Assembly: GCA_003508835.1 (NCBI GenBank) | Contig: PUFA01000066.1 | Location: 6,652,501-6,716,500 of the forward strand | From: Eonycteris spelaea | Lineage: Eukaryota > Chordata > Mammalia > Chiroptera > Pteropodidae | DNA: 64,000 nucleotides | Reading direction: 5' to 3' | Shown: one piece after another, positions 51,544 through 63,429 of the stretch | Numbering within the stretch: position 1 is the first letter of the stretch | Layout: each line of letters begins with the position of its first letter | The notes under the pieces: model-generated | What the model saw: only the letters and a program-made list of their open reading frames with translations | Database searches by the model: none | Told to the model about the DNA's origin: nothing | Translations under genes and position numbers: made by a program

Positions 51544-52535
51544 CCTACAAGACAGTCCCAAAGCTTTGAGGGCTGCCATTAGTAAGCCAGGGAGTCCAAG
51601 CAACAAAAATTTACCAGAGTCAGATACCACTCAACAAGCATTCACTGAGGATCAAGGACCCATAGTTTCTCTTCATCATCTGGCAAACTCCTACGCATCT
51701 TCCGAGGACGTCCAGGAGCCCGCCCCCGGGGGAAGCCCCCCTTGACTTCCTTCAGCTTACTGTGGCACAGTCATCCTTCTTGCATCATCTCCAAGTGCCC
51801 CAGGCGCATCTCAATCATCGCTTAATCACTTATCATTATGCTATAATTTTGTAAAAAACTTTCGTATTATTTATTTGTATCCCAGATACTTGCTATCTGG
51901 CTTAGAGCGGAGCAGGGGCTCACGTAGGCACCAGACAGTACGTACCTGAAAAATCTTCAAGAGGTTTAACGCAACCAGAAGATAAAACAAGTTTGAGGTG
52001 AGGCACAGGAAAAGGTGAGGTGCCAGGGGTCAGGCAGAGGCAGGTAATGAGGTGCTGCATGCCGCGTTATGGGCAGGATGCAAGGGGCAGTCAAACGTCT
52101 GTAGGACACAGAGGGGTGACATAGGAGAAGACAGTAGGCTGAGAAGCACTGTAAGGAGTAGTGGGGTCTGTGGCAAAATGGAACACAGAAAAAGGCAAGA
52201 AAGCAACATTTCTTAATTTCTCAACAAGACCCATCTTCAGACACGGCAGGATTCTGGCCACCTGTTTGAAACCTCTGAGAAATGTTAGTTCCAGGTCCTA
52301 GGTTCCAAATGTGACCTTCTCCATTTAAATGCCAGCGACAGAAGGAAGCGACCACTTGTGAGCCTGCTGGCCAGAAGAATATGCATTCCTTCTTTTTAAT
52401 TAAGAATAAAACAATAATAAGGATTTTTGTCTCAAGCTAGGACAGAGGAAAAAGGACAGGATTTACCATCCAACATTAAAAATCTAGAAAACCAGGCAAA
52501 ATATATGGAAAAAAAAGTTTAAAAATAATGGACAC
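50520..52535. other. Unique AT-rich DNA; A29 run
   Basis: No gene. 50560-51200 is AT-rich, repeat-free DNA that may be conserved. A homopolymer of about 29 A residues lies at 51511-51539 without a recognisable SINE body. 51990-52200 is purine-rich unique sequence. Confidence 0.4.
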
Positions 52536-52538
52536 CGG

Positions 52539-52691
52539 GTCTACGGTCATTCCACCCTGAACAAGCTCGATCTTGTCTGATCCCAGAAGCTAAGCAGGGT
52601 CGGGACTGGTTAGTACTTGGATGGGAGACCACCTAGAAAGACCAGGTGCCAGTAGGCGTAAAAAATAAATAAAAAATAAATAAATAAATAA
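52539..52691 (+). mobile_element. Full-length 5S rRNA-derived SINE
   Basis: From GTCTACGGTC (52539) to about 52659 the sequence is collinear with the 121-nt mammalian 5S rRNA, with no length change up to the internal promoter. Box A (AGCTAAGCAGGG, 52588-52599) sits at 5S position 50 and box C (TGGATGGGAGACC, 52618-52630) at position 80. Mismatches lie mainly in the 5' and 3' stems. An A-rich AAATAAAT tail follows (52660-52691). The tail marks it as a retroposed copy, fitting MEG-RS/RL of fruit bats, rather than a 5S gene. I found no convincing target-site duplication. Confidence 0.87.
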
Positions 52692-52929
52692 GGGCTTAAA
52701 TGCTGACAAGGTCTTTGCAATCTGTGAGCTTAACCAAAGGTTGCCTCACCTAAAAAAAATCCCAATTAAAATTTAAAAAGATAAAACAATGGACAACAGG
52801 CAGCATGGGACTAAGAAAAGAAACAAGCCGAGCTTTGTGATTGCACTAGCTAGCTGCTGGACAGGAATTCCCGGGCCTCATCGTGGGGAGAAGGAACCCA
52901 GACAAAACCCGGTGACCTCACAGACATGA

Positions 52930-54140
52930 GGAGAAGCAAAGCAAAGCGTGCCCCACGGCACATGCAAAAATCAACTCAAAACGGATCCAAGGCCTAAACA
53001 TAAGAGAGAAAAATGACGAAACTACTAGCAGAAAATACAGAAACAATTTTAGTGTTAACAAGAATATAGAGCAGCTAGAATTCTTGCACAGCTGACAAGC
53101 CCTTATTTATTATTATTTTTTATTTATTTTTTGCACCTACAGCACCTGGTCTTCCTAGGTGGTCTCCCATCTAAGTACTAACCAGGCCCAACCCTGCTTA
53201 GCTTCCGAGACAGTGAGTTAGGCAATCATTCCTTTTAAATGGGACACAAAAGCATGAACTAGAAAAGAAAAATGTTAATAAACTGGACTTTATCAAAATT
53301 AAAATTTTTGTTTTGCATGGAATATTATTAATAAAATGAAAAGACAAGAGCAAATATTTGTAAAACATATACCTGGTAAAGGAATTATATCCAGAATATA
53401 TAAAGAACTCTTACAACTCAACAATAAAAAGACCAAAAGAAGAATAAAAAATGTGAACTTAAAAAGACGTTCAATTTCACTACTCATTAAGGAAATGTGT
53501 TAAAACGCAACAAATTGTACACCTGAAAAAGTTAATGCTGCTCAAAAAAGTTAATACTCCTATATGTAAATGTAAAATTATAATGAGATATCACCGCACA
53601 GCAAACACAATTTTAGGTTAGAATTAAAAAGACTAACAACGCCGAGTGTTAACAAGAATATATAGAGCAACTAGAATTCTTGCACAGTGTTAATGGGACC
53701 ATAAACTATTCTCGTCACCTTGGGAAACAGCTTGGCGGTTCCTCACAAACTGCTCATACGACCCAGTCATCTCTAGGCATTTACCCAAGAAAAATGAAAA
53801 CGTACAGTCACACAGAGACGGGTCCTCAATGTTCACGGCAGTGTTATCCATAAAAACTACAAACTGAAAACAGCCCGAACATCCATCAGCACAAATGGAT
53901 AAACAAATCATGAGATAGTCATTCAGTGGAATACTACTCAGCAATGCAAAACACTAGACCGACATGGGTGAGTGCTCAGATTCGGGATTCTTAGTGAAGG
54001 AGGCCAGATGCAAAGGACCACACACTGTATGATTTCATTTGCATAAAATTCTAGAAAAGGCAAAACTATAGAGTGACAGAAAGTAGATCAGTGATTGCTG
54101 GTGGCTGCGGGGGAGGGAGTTTGTTTTTTTCAAAAGGGCA
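52930..54140 (+). mobile_element. L1 3' region, interrupted
   Basis: L1 landmarks run in order: ATGCAAAAATCAACTCAAAA, GTTAGGCAATCATTCC, ACTGGACTTTATCAAAATTA, AAGAACTCTTACAACTCAAC, GGGAAACAGCTTGGCGGTTC, CAGTGGAATACTACTCAGCA and TAGATCAGTGATTGCTGGTG. A minus-strand 5S SINE (53101-53210) splits it. A 41-43 bp block from later in the element (53645-53687) is duplicated before that SINE (53051-53091). Dead copy. Confidence 0.88.
53101..53210 (-). mobile_element. 5'-truncated 5S rRNA-derived SINE
   Basis: On the minus strand it begins within 5S at TCTCGGAAGCTAAGCAGGGT and continues through TACTTAGATGGGAGACCACC to the 5S 3' end at 53133, followed by an A/T-rich tail to about 53101. The first 40 or so bases of 5S are missing. 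It lies inside an L1 and is inverted relative to the full-length 5S SINE 440 bp away. Confidence 0.85.
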
Positions 54141-54299
54141 GAAGGGGACTTTGGGAAGGGACAGAAGTATTTTGTGTCATGACTGGTGAAGGCCTCACGA
54201 CTCTACACATTTACAATCTTGCTACCCATTTTTAACCTTTTTAGTCTGTTTCCTTCTAATCTCTCATCTTTTTTCTTAATTTCCTGGAACCTGTTCTAA

Positions 54300-54560
54300 A
54301 GCAATCATTTTTCAAATGCACCAAAATATTGAAGAATTAAACAAAAACTTGGAAACAACCAAAATGTCTAACAATGCAGAAATGTACAAATGATGGTACA
54401 TCCCTTTAAGAGAATATTATCAATTTAGCCAATACGAATCACGTTTTTATACAATATTTAACAACATATGGAAATATTCATGACTCAATGTAAACTACAA
54501 AAGCAGTAGAGAATACTTTATATTCATATCATCTTAACTTTGTTTACACATTCAATATAT
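54300..54560 (+). mobile_element. Diverged L1-like 3' fragment
   Basis: CTTGGAAACAACCAAAATGT, CTAACAATGCAGAAATGTAC and AATGATGGTACATCCCTTTA resemble L1 3' sequence. Divergence is high, so confidence is moderate. Confidence 0.5.
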
Positions 54561-57500
54561 ATATATGAATACATGCATAGAATTGTGTGATTTCTCTGTT
54601 CTAAATAGGGCAACACTTTTCAAATACCAAAGAACTTCCCAGAACTGGCACTTGTAATGAAATTGTCATCTGAACCAAGGCCGTGCAAAGTAAACTCGAT
54701 TACCCAGCTTGTCCCTGGAGGGGGACTATTGCTTCCTCAACAAGTTGATTGTCAGTTGCTGGATGAGCCACACCCTCGGGATCAGGTACACTGGACTCAC
54801 ATGCAACAAAACGTGCAAGATACACAATGCAGCAAACTCGACAATAAATCGCAAATTTATTGTTAATGCAAACTCGACACAATGCAAATATTCCTGAATG
54901 AACTTGAGGCATATTTTAGGCATACTAAGAGACAGTGCGGTTTCACGGGGAGGAGCCGGCATGACTTAGAGCCACTTGAGTAAGTCACATGACCTGAGCT
55001 CGGCCTTCTCTTCTAGAGAGTGGGCACAACGTGCCCCATCCTCCCTCCCTCTCGGGATTACAGAAAAAATCAAATGAGTTGACATGGACGGACAAACTTT
55101 AAATTCACAAATCATGAGTCCAATGTGATTTTTTTTGTAGTTTTATTACTGTGGCTTTTGGGTCACCAGCAATCAGAGCCATTTGATTGTATCTCTGATT
55201 TCCATTGAAATGTAAATGTATTGGTGGGAAGGAAATAGGTGTCTTGGGAGCTCAAAGAGAAAACTAGCTAGCAGTGACCCTTCCAGATAGTGAGTGGTCA
55301 AGTGTAACTACAACCACAGAGGTAGAGGGACTGGCTCAGGACCCCTACCCCGAAAGCTGACTCTCTCAGGGCAGGTCTACTAGAAAGGCCTTTGCATATG
55401 AAACCACACAGACCGAGGCTAAGTTTTATTTCCAGCTATGTGACAAATAATGCATTGTTTAATTTCACTGAACCCCAGTTTTAACCCTTGCTGACCTCCT
55501 TCAAGGGTTTTGATGGGGAATAAATGAGAAAGTATGTTGTATGTTACATCCTTGACAACCATTAGGTACCAATGCATGCTCACTCTCCCTCTTGATGCTG
55601 ACTTGGCATCCCATAAATCTCTAATCTATAACACTCAGTGACAATCCTTTACACATACAGGTATCGGCATAGAATTAGGGATAGCTAGAGAGGGAGGGAC
55701 CCCAAAAAGTCCAGACAAAAAAAAACCCCAAATCCTTATCTGTTAGACACAGAGAGCACTTCCAAAAGTCTGTGGATGAGATACGTACGATTGTGAAATA
55801 TGTCACGATCCTGTTTGATCCAAAGCTCTATTTAACGAATAAAAATGAAGCGATCGAAAAGAAAAGAAACACTGTGGTAACTTTCTCCAGGGATGAGCTG
55901 TCTGGGGCACACAGGTGTCCGGCGCTGACGACCAGCTCCGGGTTCTCTTAGTTCTGAGGGAATGTGGCCAACATGGGCTGACGCCACAGATTTCGTTGAA
56001 CAAGGGCACGAGTCAAGGTGAAACTCCTCTCTTTTCCTCGAAGCAGAGATAACTACAAATAGAATACGGTGATGACAGGCAGGCGGGACTATTATATTCT
56101 TTTAAAAATCGGGGACAGCAGGAAGTTGATGGCTCCTAGGTAAATGTGCCAAGAACTAGAAACACAATAGGCTCTAAATCCATCCACTGCCAAACTCAGT
56201 ACTATGTCCTGACGAAATCAGTTCTTTCTCGAAAGAATCCATTTGCTCCCCATCCCATCCACCCTCCCGCTTTTCTTCCCTGGGGAGTCTCAGCAACTAC
56301 ATCTTAATTGATTGCGAGTGATTGGGATGTGACTCGCAAAGACTTCCCTTGGGCCCCGCCCCTCGGGGCCATTTTAAAGCAATGTCTTTCAGCAGTAGGT
56401 GGTGTTCATGTAGATAGAAAGTTCTTAATAGGATCTGGGAAGAGGTTCTTTGGCAGAAAATGATTTCATAGACATTTTTCATTATGATAGATGTGGCATT
56501 ACGGCCGTGATAAAAAATTTCAAGCTGTGTTGCCGCTTTGTCACTGGTGTTATAAATCACTCACTCGTATATTAAAGTCTGTGGAAAGCGACGGAAGGGA
56601 GGGAAAAGGAATCCTCAGCTCCTGCTTACAGGCGACGTATAATTTGCTGTTACTCTTAAAGGTTCGAGGCGGCTTAGAGAATCTGTATTCGGTGCTTACG
56701 TCAGGATCAGCAGATCACGTGCCGTTACGGCCGAGACAGGAAGGAACAGCCACGTGGCGAGTTAACATTTTCTGCTGTAAATGCTGATGTGAAAGGTAAA
56801 GGCTGTGCTTTCGAGAGGTGGAGCACAGAGAAGCCCCACTGCCATTTGCAAGAGGAGCAAGTAATGGAATTAACTGAGAATTCGTAAATCACACACATCA
56901 GAAGGAACTCCGTGCCCCTGATGTACGTTCTCTTACACACATGTTCATCTAAGTGTCTGGCGCCCCGAATGTCTGCCTTTACTTTATAAGCAACTGGAAT
57001 ATCTAGCTACGCGCTATGATTTCAGTTGGGCTGAGAAGGGCCTAATTTGGTGTATTCCAAATTTAAGGATGCTCCTCTCTCTAAACCATATTAGATTGGG
57101 GATATTTTCAACACCATACTATAGAAATGGCAGGGAGAGGCAAAGACCAAAGATGGAGTTACACCAACACTTTTTTCTCCATCAAAAGCAAATATCTAAA
57201 TTCAGTACACTGCATTTAGCCCCTCTTCCTAAAGATGGGGCTCCGGATGACTACAGTGTTCTGACCCCCAGTTTGGCTCATTGATGGAGGCAGGGGCAGG
57301 GTGATGAGTGGGGGAACGTCCCCACCACCTGTGGACAACCCGGGGACGTGAGCCACTGTTTTTGGTTGCTGCGGCCTGGAAGGGGCGGGGTGCTGGTTTC
57401 TGGAGGGCAGAGGCCGGGGATGCTACAGCACACACGGTGGTTGCCGAGACAGAGATGCTGCAGCCCACGAGTCAACAGCGCTGCGGTGGGGCGACCCTGG

Positions 57501-57770
57501 TCCAGGGTGCACCAGGCAACCCTCCAGCCGGGACGTGATGATCTGATCTTTTTTATTATTCTTATGAAGAAAAGAATTATGAGCCCAGGGCGATCCTGAC
57601 TCCAGCCTCACTTTCATTACTTGGAACATGGGTCTCTTATTCATGGGGATTATATAAGCTTTATATTTCTAAACAAAGGGGGCTACAGTCAGAGGAATGT
57701 AGGAATTCCTCATTTTCTTCAGTGAGGACCTCCGGATATTCTGTAGGAAATCCTACAGTGCAGCGGTCAT
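54561..57770. other. Mostly unique intergenic DNA with one MIR
   Basis: No gene. A forward MIR lies at 55390-55590 (GAGGCTAAGTTTTATTTCCA, TTTCACTGAACCCCAGTTTT, AATAAATGAGAAAG). 56480-56800 is unique sequence with several CG dinucleotides. Other open frames are unsupported. Confidence 0.4.
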
Positions 57771-57774
57771 TAAG

Positions 57775-58665
57775 GGGTTAATATCCAAAAATGTATAAAG
57801 AGCTCAAACAACTCAACAACATTTAAAAAAGAAAAAACTACTTTAAAAATGGGCAGAGATCTGAATAGACATTTTTCTAAAGAAAACACACAGCTGACCA
57901 ATAGGCACATGAGAAGATGCAAACCAATACCACAATGAGATCTCACCTCACTCCTGTTAGAATGGGTGTTATTGAAAAAACAGGAAACAGCAAGCGTCGG
58001 GGAGGATGAGGAGGAAAGGGGATGCTCATGCATTGTTGGTAGGAATGTAAACTGGTACAGTCACTGTGGGAAACAGTATGGAGATGCCTCAAAAAATTGA
58101 AAATAGAGCTACCATACGACCCAGCAATTTCAGTGCTGGGTATTTATCCAGATATTACAAAACACTAATTTGAAAAAATATATGCATCTCTATGTCCACT
58201 ACAGCATTATTTACAACAGACAAGATATGGAAATGATCTAAATGTCTGTCTACATGTACTACACGTATACAATAAAATACCACTCAGTCATAAAAAGAAG
58301 AATGAAATTTCGACATTCACAATAAACATGAGTGGACTGAGAGGGTATTATTACGCTAAGTGAAAAAGTCAGATGGAGAAAGACAAATACCATGTGATTT
58401 CACTCATATGTGGAATCAAAAAACAAAACAAAACAAAACCAACTCATAGATGCAGAGGTCAGACTGGAAATTTCCAGAAGGAAAGAGCATTGGGAGGGAG
58501 GCATGATGAGTGAAGGGACCAACTGCATGGTGAAGGACTGTAACTAGACTTTCAGTGGCGACCGCTTCATAGCGTGGAGAGATGTCCACCACCGTCTTGT
58601 ATACCTGAAACTTAGGTAACGCTGTGTAAAACACAGCACCTCAATAAAACGAAACAAAAACAACA
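57775..58665 (+). mobile_element. L1 3' end with 3' UTR and tail
   Basis: It runs from AAAGAGCTCAAACAACTCAA through CATGAGAAGATGCAAACCAA, CATTGTTGGTAGGAATGTAA, TACCATACGACCCAGCAATT and CACTCATATGTGGAATCAAA to a 3' UTR with TGTATACCTGAAACTTAG and CCTCAATAAAACGAAAC. The 5' part is truncated, the usual fate of L1 insertions. Confidence 0.92.
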
Positions 58666-58669
58666 GTGG

Positions 58670-59810
58670 TCATTACGTAGTCAAAGAATGTACCTTCCAC
58701 TCCCCTAAGAAGGAAAACCATCGCACGGTGGTATCAGGACTCAAGCCCATCTCTCAAATGTTCTAGAAGATTCTCCTTAACTGTGTTACCAACACAATTA
58801 CTACAGGAAAAGGGCTGGGAAGAAATCCAGAGAAAGGATAAATGCAGACCAGTGTATACTGAAACCTTCACCCAGTTAATTCTCATGATCCCGAATTGGA
58901 TTATGTTCTGTACCGAGAAAAACACGAGGCTCGAAGCTGTCAGGTAACGTGGCCCACGTCCCATTCTCAATAAATAAAAAAGCTGAAATTTGGACCCGGT
59001 CTGTGTGAATACAGATTCCATTACTTTTTAGCTTTGCTACACCGTGCAGCATCGCGTTAGCATTCATTCCTATGTCTAAGTCTCTCTTGTTTGCAGGAGC
59101 CGGCACGTGAAAATGGCAACAGACCGATTCGCTGGTATGAAACACAAGTTCGGTGAGATTCAAACATGGTTGTGAAACCCAAAGGACTTGTCGAGTAATG
59201 AGAAAATCTTTATTAATTCTAGTTTGCACCTAAATTCAAGCACTCAACAGTGAGAACGTAGACCCTGAGGAAAGAGATGCTCTCCCTGACCCTTCCCAAA
59301 TGTCCTCCTCTAGTATTCCCACGGATCGACCCCACGCATACCAAGCACCTTCCCTCACCCTCCAGGATCAGACTCGCCTGAAGGCCCCTTCCTGTGGAAG
59401 CCCACACCTGTGACTCTGATGTGAGCTGAACCTGAGGAATACATATTTGGCCCATGCATTGGACAATCACTAACTCAACCATCACTGATGAAGTTCCTTC
59501 TGTGATGGAAACCTTCTCACACATACACAAGCCTATCTGCCCCACTAGACCGCAGACTCCCCGAGGACAAAGAAAAGGCCTAATTTGCCTCATTAACTCC
59601 AGGATCACGTTAGGCTTGGCTCCGTGTGCAGACATCATCACTACGTTTTCCACCGTGAGACGCTACCGTGAATCCAAACGGCCAAATACTGAAGCATGGA
59701 TACGCGAAGCAGGCTACACCAAGGAGTGGGAAACTGCGAAGCATTTAAACAATCATTACAAGCTGTGTGGTGCCTTGTCCTCTTAAAGATCAACCACCTA
59801 CGATGGATGA
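58670..59810. other. Intergenic DNA, L2-like patch
   Basis: No gene. 59535-59625 (AGACCGCAGACTCCCCGAGG, then AACTCCAGGATCACG) looks like L2 3' sequence. The rest is unique. Confidence 0.4.
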
Positions 59811-59814
59811 CGGG

Positions 59815-60258
59815 GTAAAGAAGCCGCGGTGCATATATACAATGGAATATTCCTCAGCCGTAAGAAGAGATGAAATACTGCCATTTGCGACAACATGGAT
59901 GGACTCGAGATAATCATGCTAAGTGAACCAAGCCAGACAGAAAAAGTTGAAAATCAATCACATGCTATCACTTATACGTGGGATATAAACCTAAAAGCAA
60001 CAAATGAACAGGACAAACAGAGACTCATGGACATGGACTATACACTAGTGGTTACCAGAGGGTAGGGGGTGGGGGAGGTAGATGGGGTAAAGGGGGTCAA
60101 ATATGTGGTAACAGAAAGAAATCTAACTATGGGAGGTGAACTCAGTGTAAATATGTAATGCTTCTTACTGTTAAAGTGTACAGCTGAAACTTACTGGATT
60201 TCATTAACCAATGTCACCATTAAAATAATTAATTAATTGATTGATTGATTGATTGATT
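59815..60258 (+). mobile_element. L1 3' end with GATT repeat tail
   Basis: CATATATACAATGGAATATT, AACATGGATGGACTCGAGAT, TAAGTGAACCAAGCCAGACA and AGTGTACAGCTGAAACTTAC lead to TTAAAATAATTAATTAATT and a (GATT)n run. It is a 5'-truncated L1 of the same broad group as the one at 57775. Confidence 0.9.
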
Positions 60259-61145
60259 AGAAAAATAGATCAACCACACCCATTCCTACCTCTTCAGTCT
60301 GGGACTTCTCTCTAGTGGAGCCCCTACTATGCCCGGAACAGACTTTTCATCAGAGCAGTCATAGCCTTCTGGAATTCTCCTTCTACGGGAATTATAGGTT
60401 TGGAAGAGGTGCTTTCATAAGCCGCTACAATGAACCTCCAAGAGCCTTCTGGAGTCATCATAAAAGACTGCTAAACTACTTTCTAAGGAAAACAGACCCT
60501 CTTAACATAAGAGCCTTTGGTTTGGTGGAGCATATAGGCATTCAAGTTTGGGGTAGAGCTGAATTGCTCAGATAATTTTTAAAAGATCAAATGTTCTGTA
60601 GAGGAAGGAGGAAGGAGAAAAAAGAAAAGGAAGAAAAATGCCATTGGGTGTGCAGGAGAGAGGAATTAAAGAACCCGAGCAAATGTGGTGACCGTTTTGA
60701 AGAGTCGATTATCGGCTGTGTATCGGAAGACTAATTCTCCCTTTTTTCTCATGCTTCCACACTGGCCTTCCTTTTAGACTATCTTTTCAAGGATATCTAT
60801 CTAGCTTTGGAAAATAGAGATAGTATCTCTCTCCAGAGCAAATGGCAGGTCTGCTCATTTCCAGTATAATGAAGGCAATTGCTTGGGGAAGGCAAGGGGG
60901 TCCCAGAATCAGTATCTAAACAGGGACAGCATGAAAAAAAGGAAATACGGACAGCAGACCCCAGCATGCACTTAAATATCCAAGGCCTTCCTAACTCTGA
61001 GCTCCCTGAAGAGACCACGTTCTGCTTCCCTTACACCCCAGTTCCAGCCAGCCATCTGGGAGAAGCATTACACTCAGCAGATGCTGAATGACCGAAGGAC
61101 CCAGTGGCAAGAGAGACCATGCTTATACCGTACTGTTGATAATCA
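60259..61145. other. Unique intergenic DNA
   Basis: No gene or repeat recognised apart from a purine-rich patch near 60600-60640. Confidence 0.35.
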
Positions 61146-61149
61146 TCAA

Positions 61150-61715
61150 CCAAAAGTTCCTTTTAAAATATGAATCCAATCACTCCTCTTCTGCCAACTC
61201 TTCGACAAACTTCCATTACTCCTAAAATAAAATCCAGAGTTCCTCCAAGGCCTGCGAGGACTCACGTGATCGGACTGCTGGCTGCCCCGGACGCAGTTAC
61301 TGCTCAGGCTCCCGCTCACTGCTTAGCCCTGCTGGGCCCTCGCTCCTCCCGAAACACACCCAGCGTGCTCCCATCTCAGGGCTTACGCATTCACTGTTCC
61401 AGCCGCCTAAAATGGTCTTCCCTAAGATACCAAACGAATCACTCCTGTCGTTTTACCCAATTTCACCTCATCAGCGATGCCTTCCGCAAGTGCCCATAGA
61501 CGAGAGCACTCTGTCACTCCACGCCTCCACCATGCTCTCTTCACAACTGCTTCACGGTACCTCATATCCCATCACATATTTACGGGTTTGTTTGCTTATT
61601 CTGTCTCTCTGACTACACTGTCACCTTTGCAAGGGCAGAGACTTTGTTTTATTCACTAAGTGCATCCCCCAGTGCTTAAGGAATTTTTGGCATATAGTAG
61701 GTGCTTGATAAACAT
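61150..61715 (+). mobile_element. L2 LINE 3' region
   Basis: The order TCCATTACTCCTAAAATAAA, ATCCAGAGTTCCTCCAAGGC, CTCAGGGCTTACGCATTCAC, TTGCAAGGGCAGAGACTTTG and TAGTAGGTGCTTGATAAACA is that of L2. This is the best preserved L2 in the window. Confidence 0.85.
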
Positions 61716-61734
61716 GTATGGACTGATTGGGATC

Positions 61735-61860
61735 TGGAAAAGAGGAGGACGGAGGAAGGGAAGGGGAAATAGAAAGGAGATGGGGGGAATAAGATAGAGA
61801 AGGAAGTGAGGAGCAAGAAGAGAGAGGAGGAGGAAGAGAAGCAGTAACAACTGAGAGGAA
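61735..61860 (+). repeat. Purine-rich GGA tract
   Basis: About 120 bases dominated by GGAA, GAGG and GGGG with few pyrimidines, following the L2 end. Confidence 0.8.
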
Positions 61861-63425
61861 TGGGAACTGAGCAGCTGCAAGAGTCACGGCGGTGGCCTCA
61901 GAGGCTGCCCACCCCCCTTTGCCTGAAACAGAACCTCGTGCCCTGGTTTCTGAAAGCAGATCCTCCCCTCTGCAGAGGGAAGATAAAGAGTATTCTCTGG
62001 CTTCCTCCTTTCCTGCTTCTCACTGGAGTACTTCAAGATAGGCTAATACTGCCCCAACTGCCTGTCTGGGTTTCAGCTGTGTGCATGCTTGAATTTTCTG
62101 CTTTAACGGCTGGATCACAGAAATCTTAGTTAAGGTCTGTCATAAACCTTGAATAAAATGAATCCTTTAATCATGAGGAAAATTCTCCAACTGAAGTAAA
62201 CGAGCAGGTTTTAAACAGTTCTACAGATGTAGAGTCTCATGATATCCTCCAAGGAGATGTTTATAGAAATTGCAAATATCCAAAATAATTCTACATCTTT
62301 GAGACTTAGGGAGCCTCAACTCTAGTGAATGAAGGTAAAGTATAAAAAACAAATGAGCCTTCAATGCATTCGAACCCCTGCATAATGGATCATTTCAACA
62401 TGACCCTGATCTAAAATTGTGTCTGAGGCTGTCCCCTTGCATTGTGGGAAACACATAGTAAAGGTGCTGAGGCCGGATCTAGCCTGTTTCTGCCAGTTTC
62501 CCTGTTTGATTGGCCTTTGGTTGGTTAGTTGCGCTGTCTGTTGGTTTTCTGCCTCTTTGCTGAGCCGAGACCATGTGCAGTGACTGTGTGTTTAGCAGAA
62601 CTTCAAGATGGGTTGGCGGTATCTGAGCCTTCTGCATGGCAACACACGCAGAGCCCCTAACTGAGGTCTTGCACGATAAGAATAAACGGCTTTACCCGGG
62701 GGCAGATTTTGAACCCCGGAGCAGAGAGGGGACGGTTTCAAATCAGCTACATAAGTCCCTTGGCTTTAAGAGTTACGAGCCAGAGAGCCCAACCCTTTGG
62801 TACACTGCCCTTGAATAATGCAGCAAATGGCATCTTGAAAGCTAAGGCTGGATCATTACAGCACAAAGAAGCAATATTAAAGTTGGAGACTTTTTTTTTT
62901 TTCGGGGAAAGGCTCATTTCCTACAGAGAATTTTTACAATTTGCATTGGGCTCTTTAACAGTATCTAATAGATGGATTTCAATTATAAAGGAACAAAAAA
63001 GTAAGTGGGCTGCTACTTACAGGTTGGAGATCATTCACATATCCTGGAAATTTTCTTATCATTAGAGGAAGTCCAACCTTTGGTCCACATGAGGAATTTT
63101 ACTCATCTACCCAGAACATGATTAAAAAAGAAACCTGAAATATAATGAGAGAAATACCGCTGGGGCCGGCACACAGAGTGGGTTTAAAATAATGCATGAA
63201 TTATTCTTAGCTCCAGAGACCCTATGCTGGGAAAGGTGAGAGCCGGGAGGACAATACAAAGAAAAATTAAAACCTCCGCCCAGAGACCCTACGTTCGCTC
63301 TGAACCCCAACCTTTCTATTATTAGTGTTCATCAATATTTAATTTCCTTGCTTCTAATATCTTTTCATTCCCGCAGCCCTGTGTTCTATTCAACTTAATG
63401 ACACCGGTGTCATATTTTAGACACT
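61861..63425. other. Unique intergenic DNA
   Basis: No gene or clear repeat apart from a T-run near 62892-62901. The sequence is AT-rich in its second half. Confidence 0.35.
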
Positions 63426-63429
63426 TATA

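Noticed and set aside
52539..52659. Functional 5S rRNA gene
   Set aside because: Many substitutions in the terminal stems and an A-rich retroposition tail. No T-run terminator directly follows.
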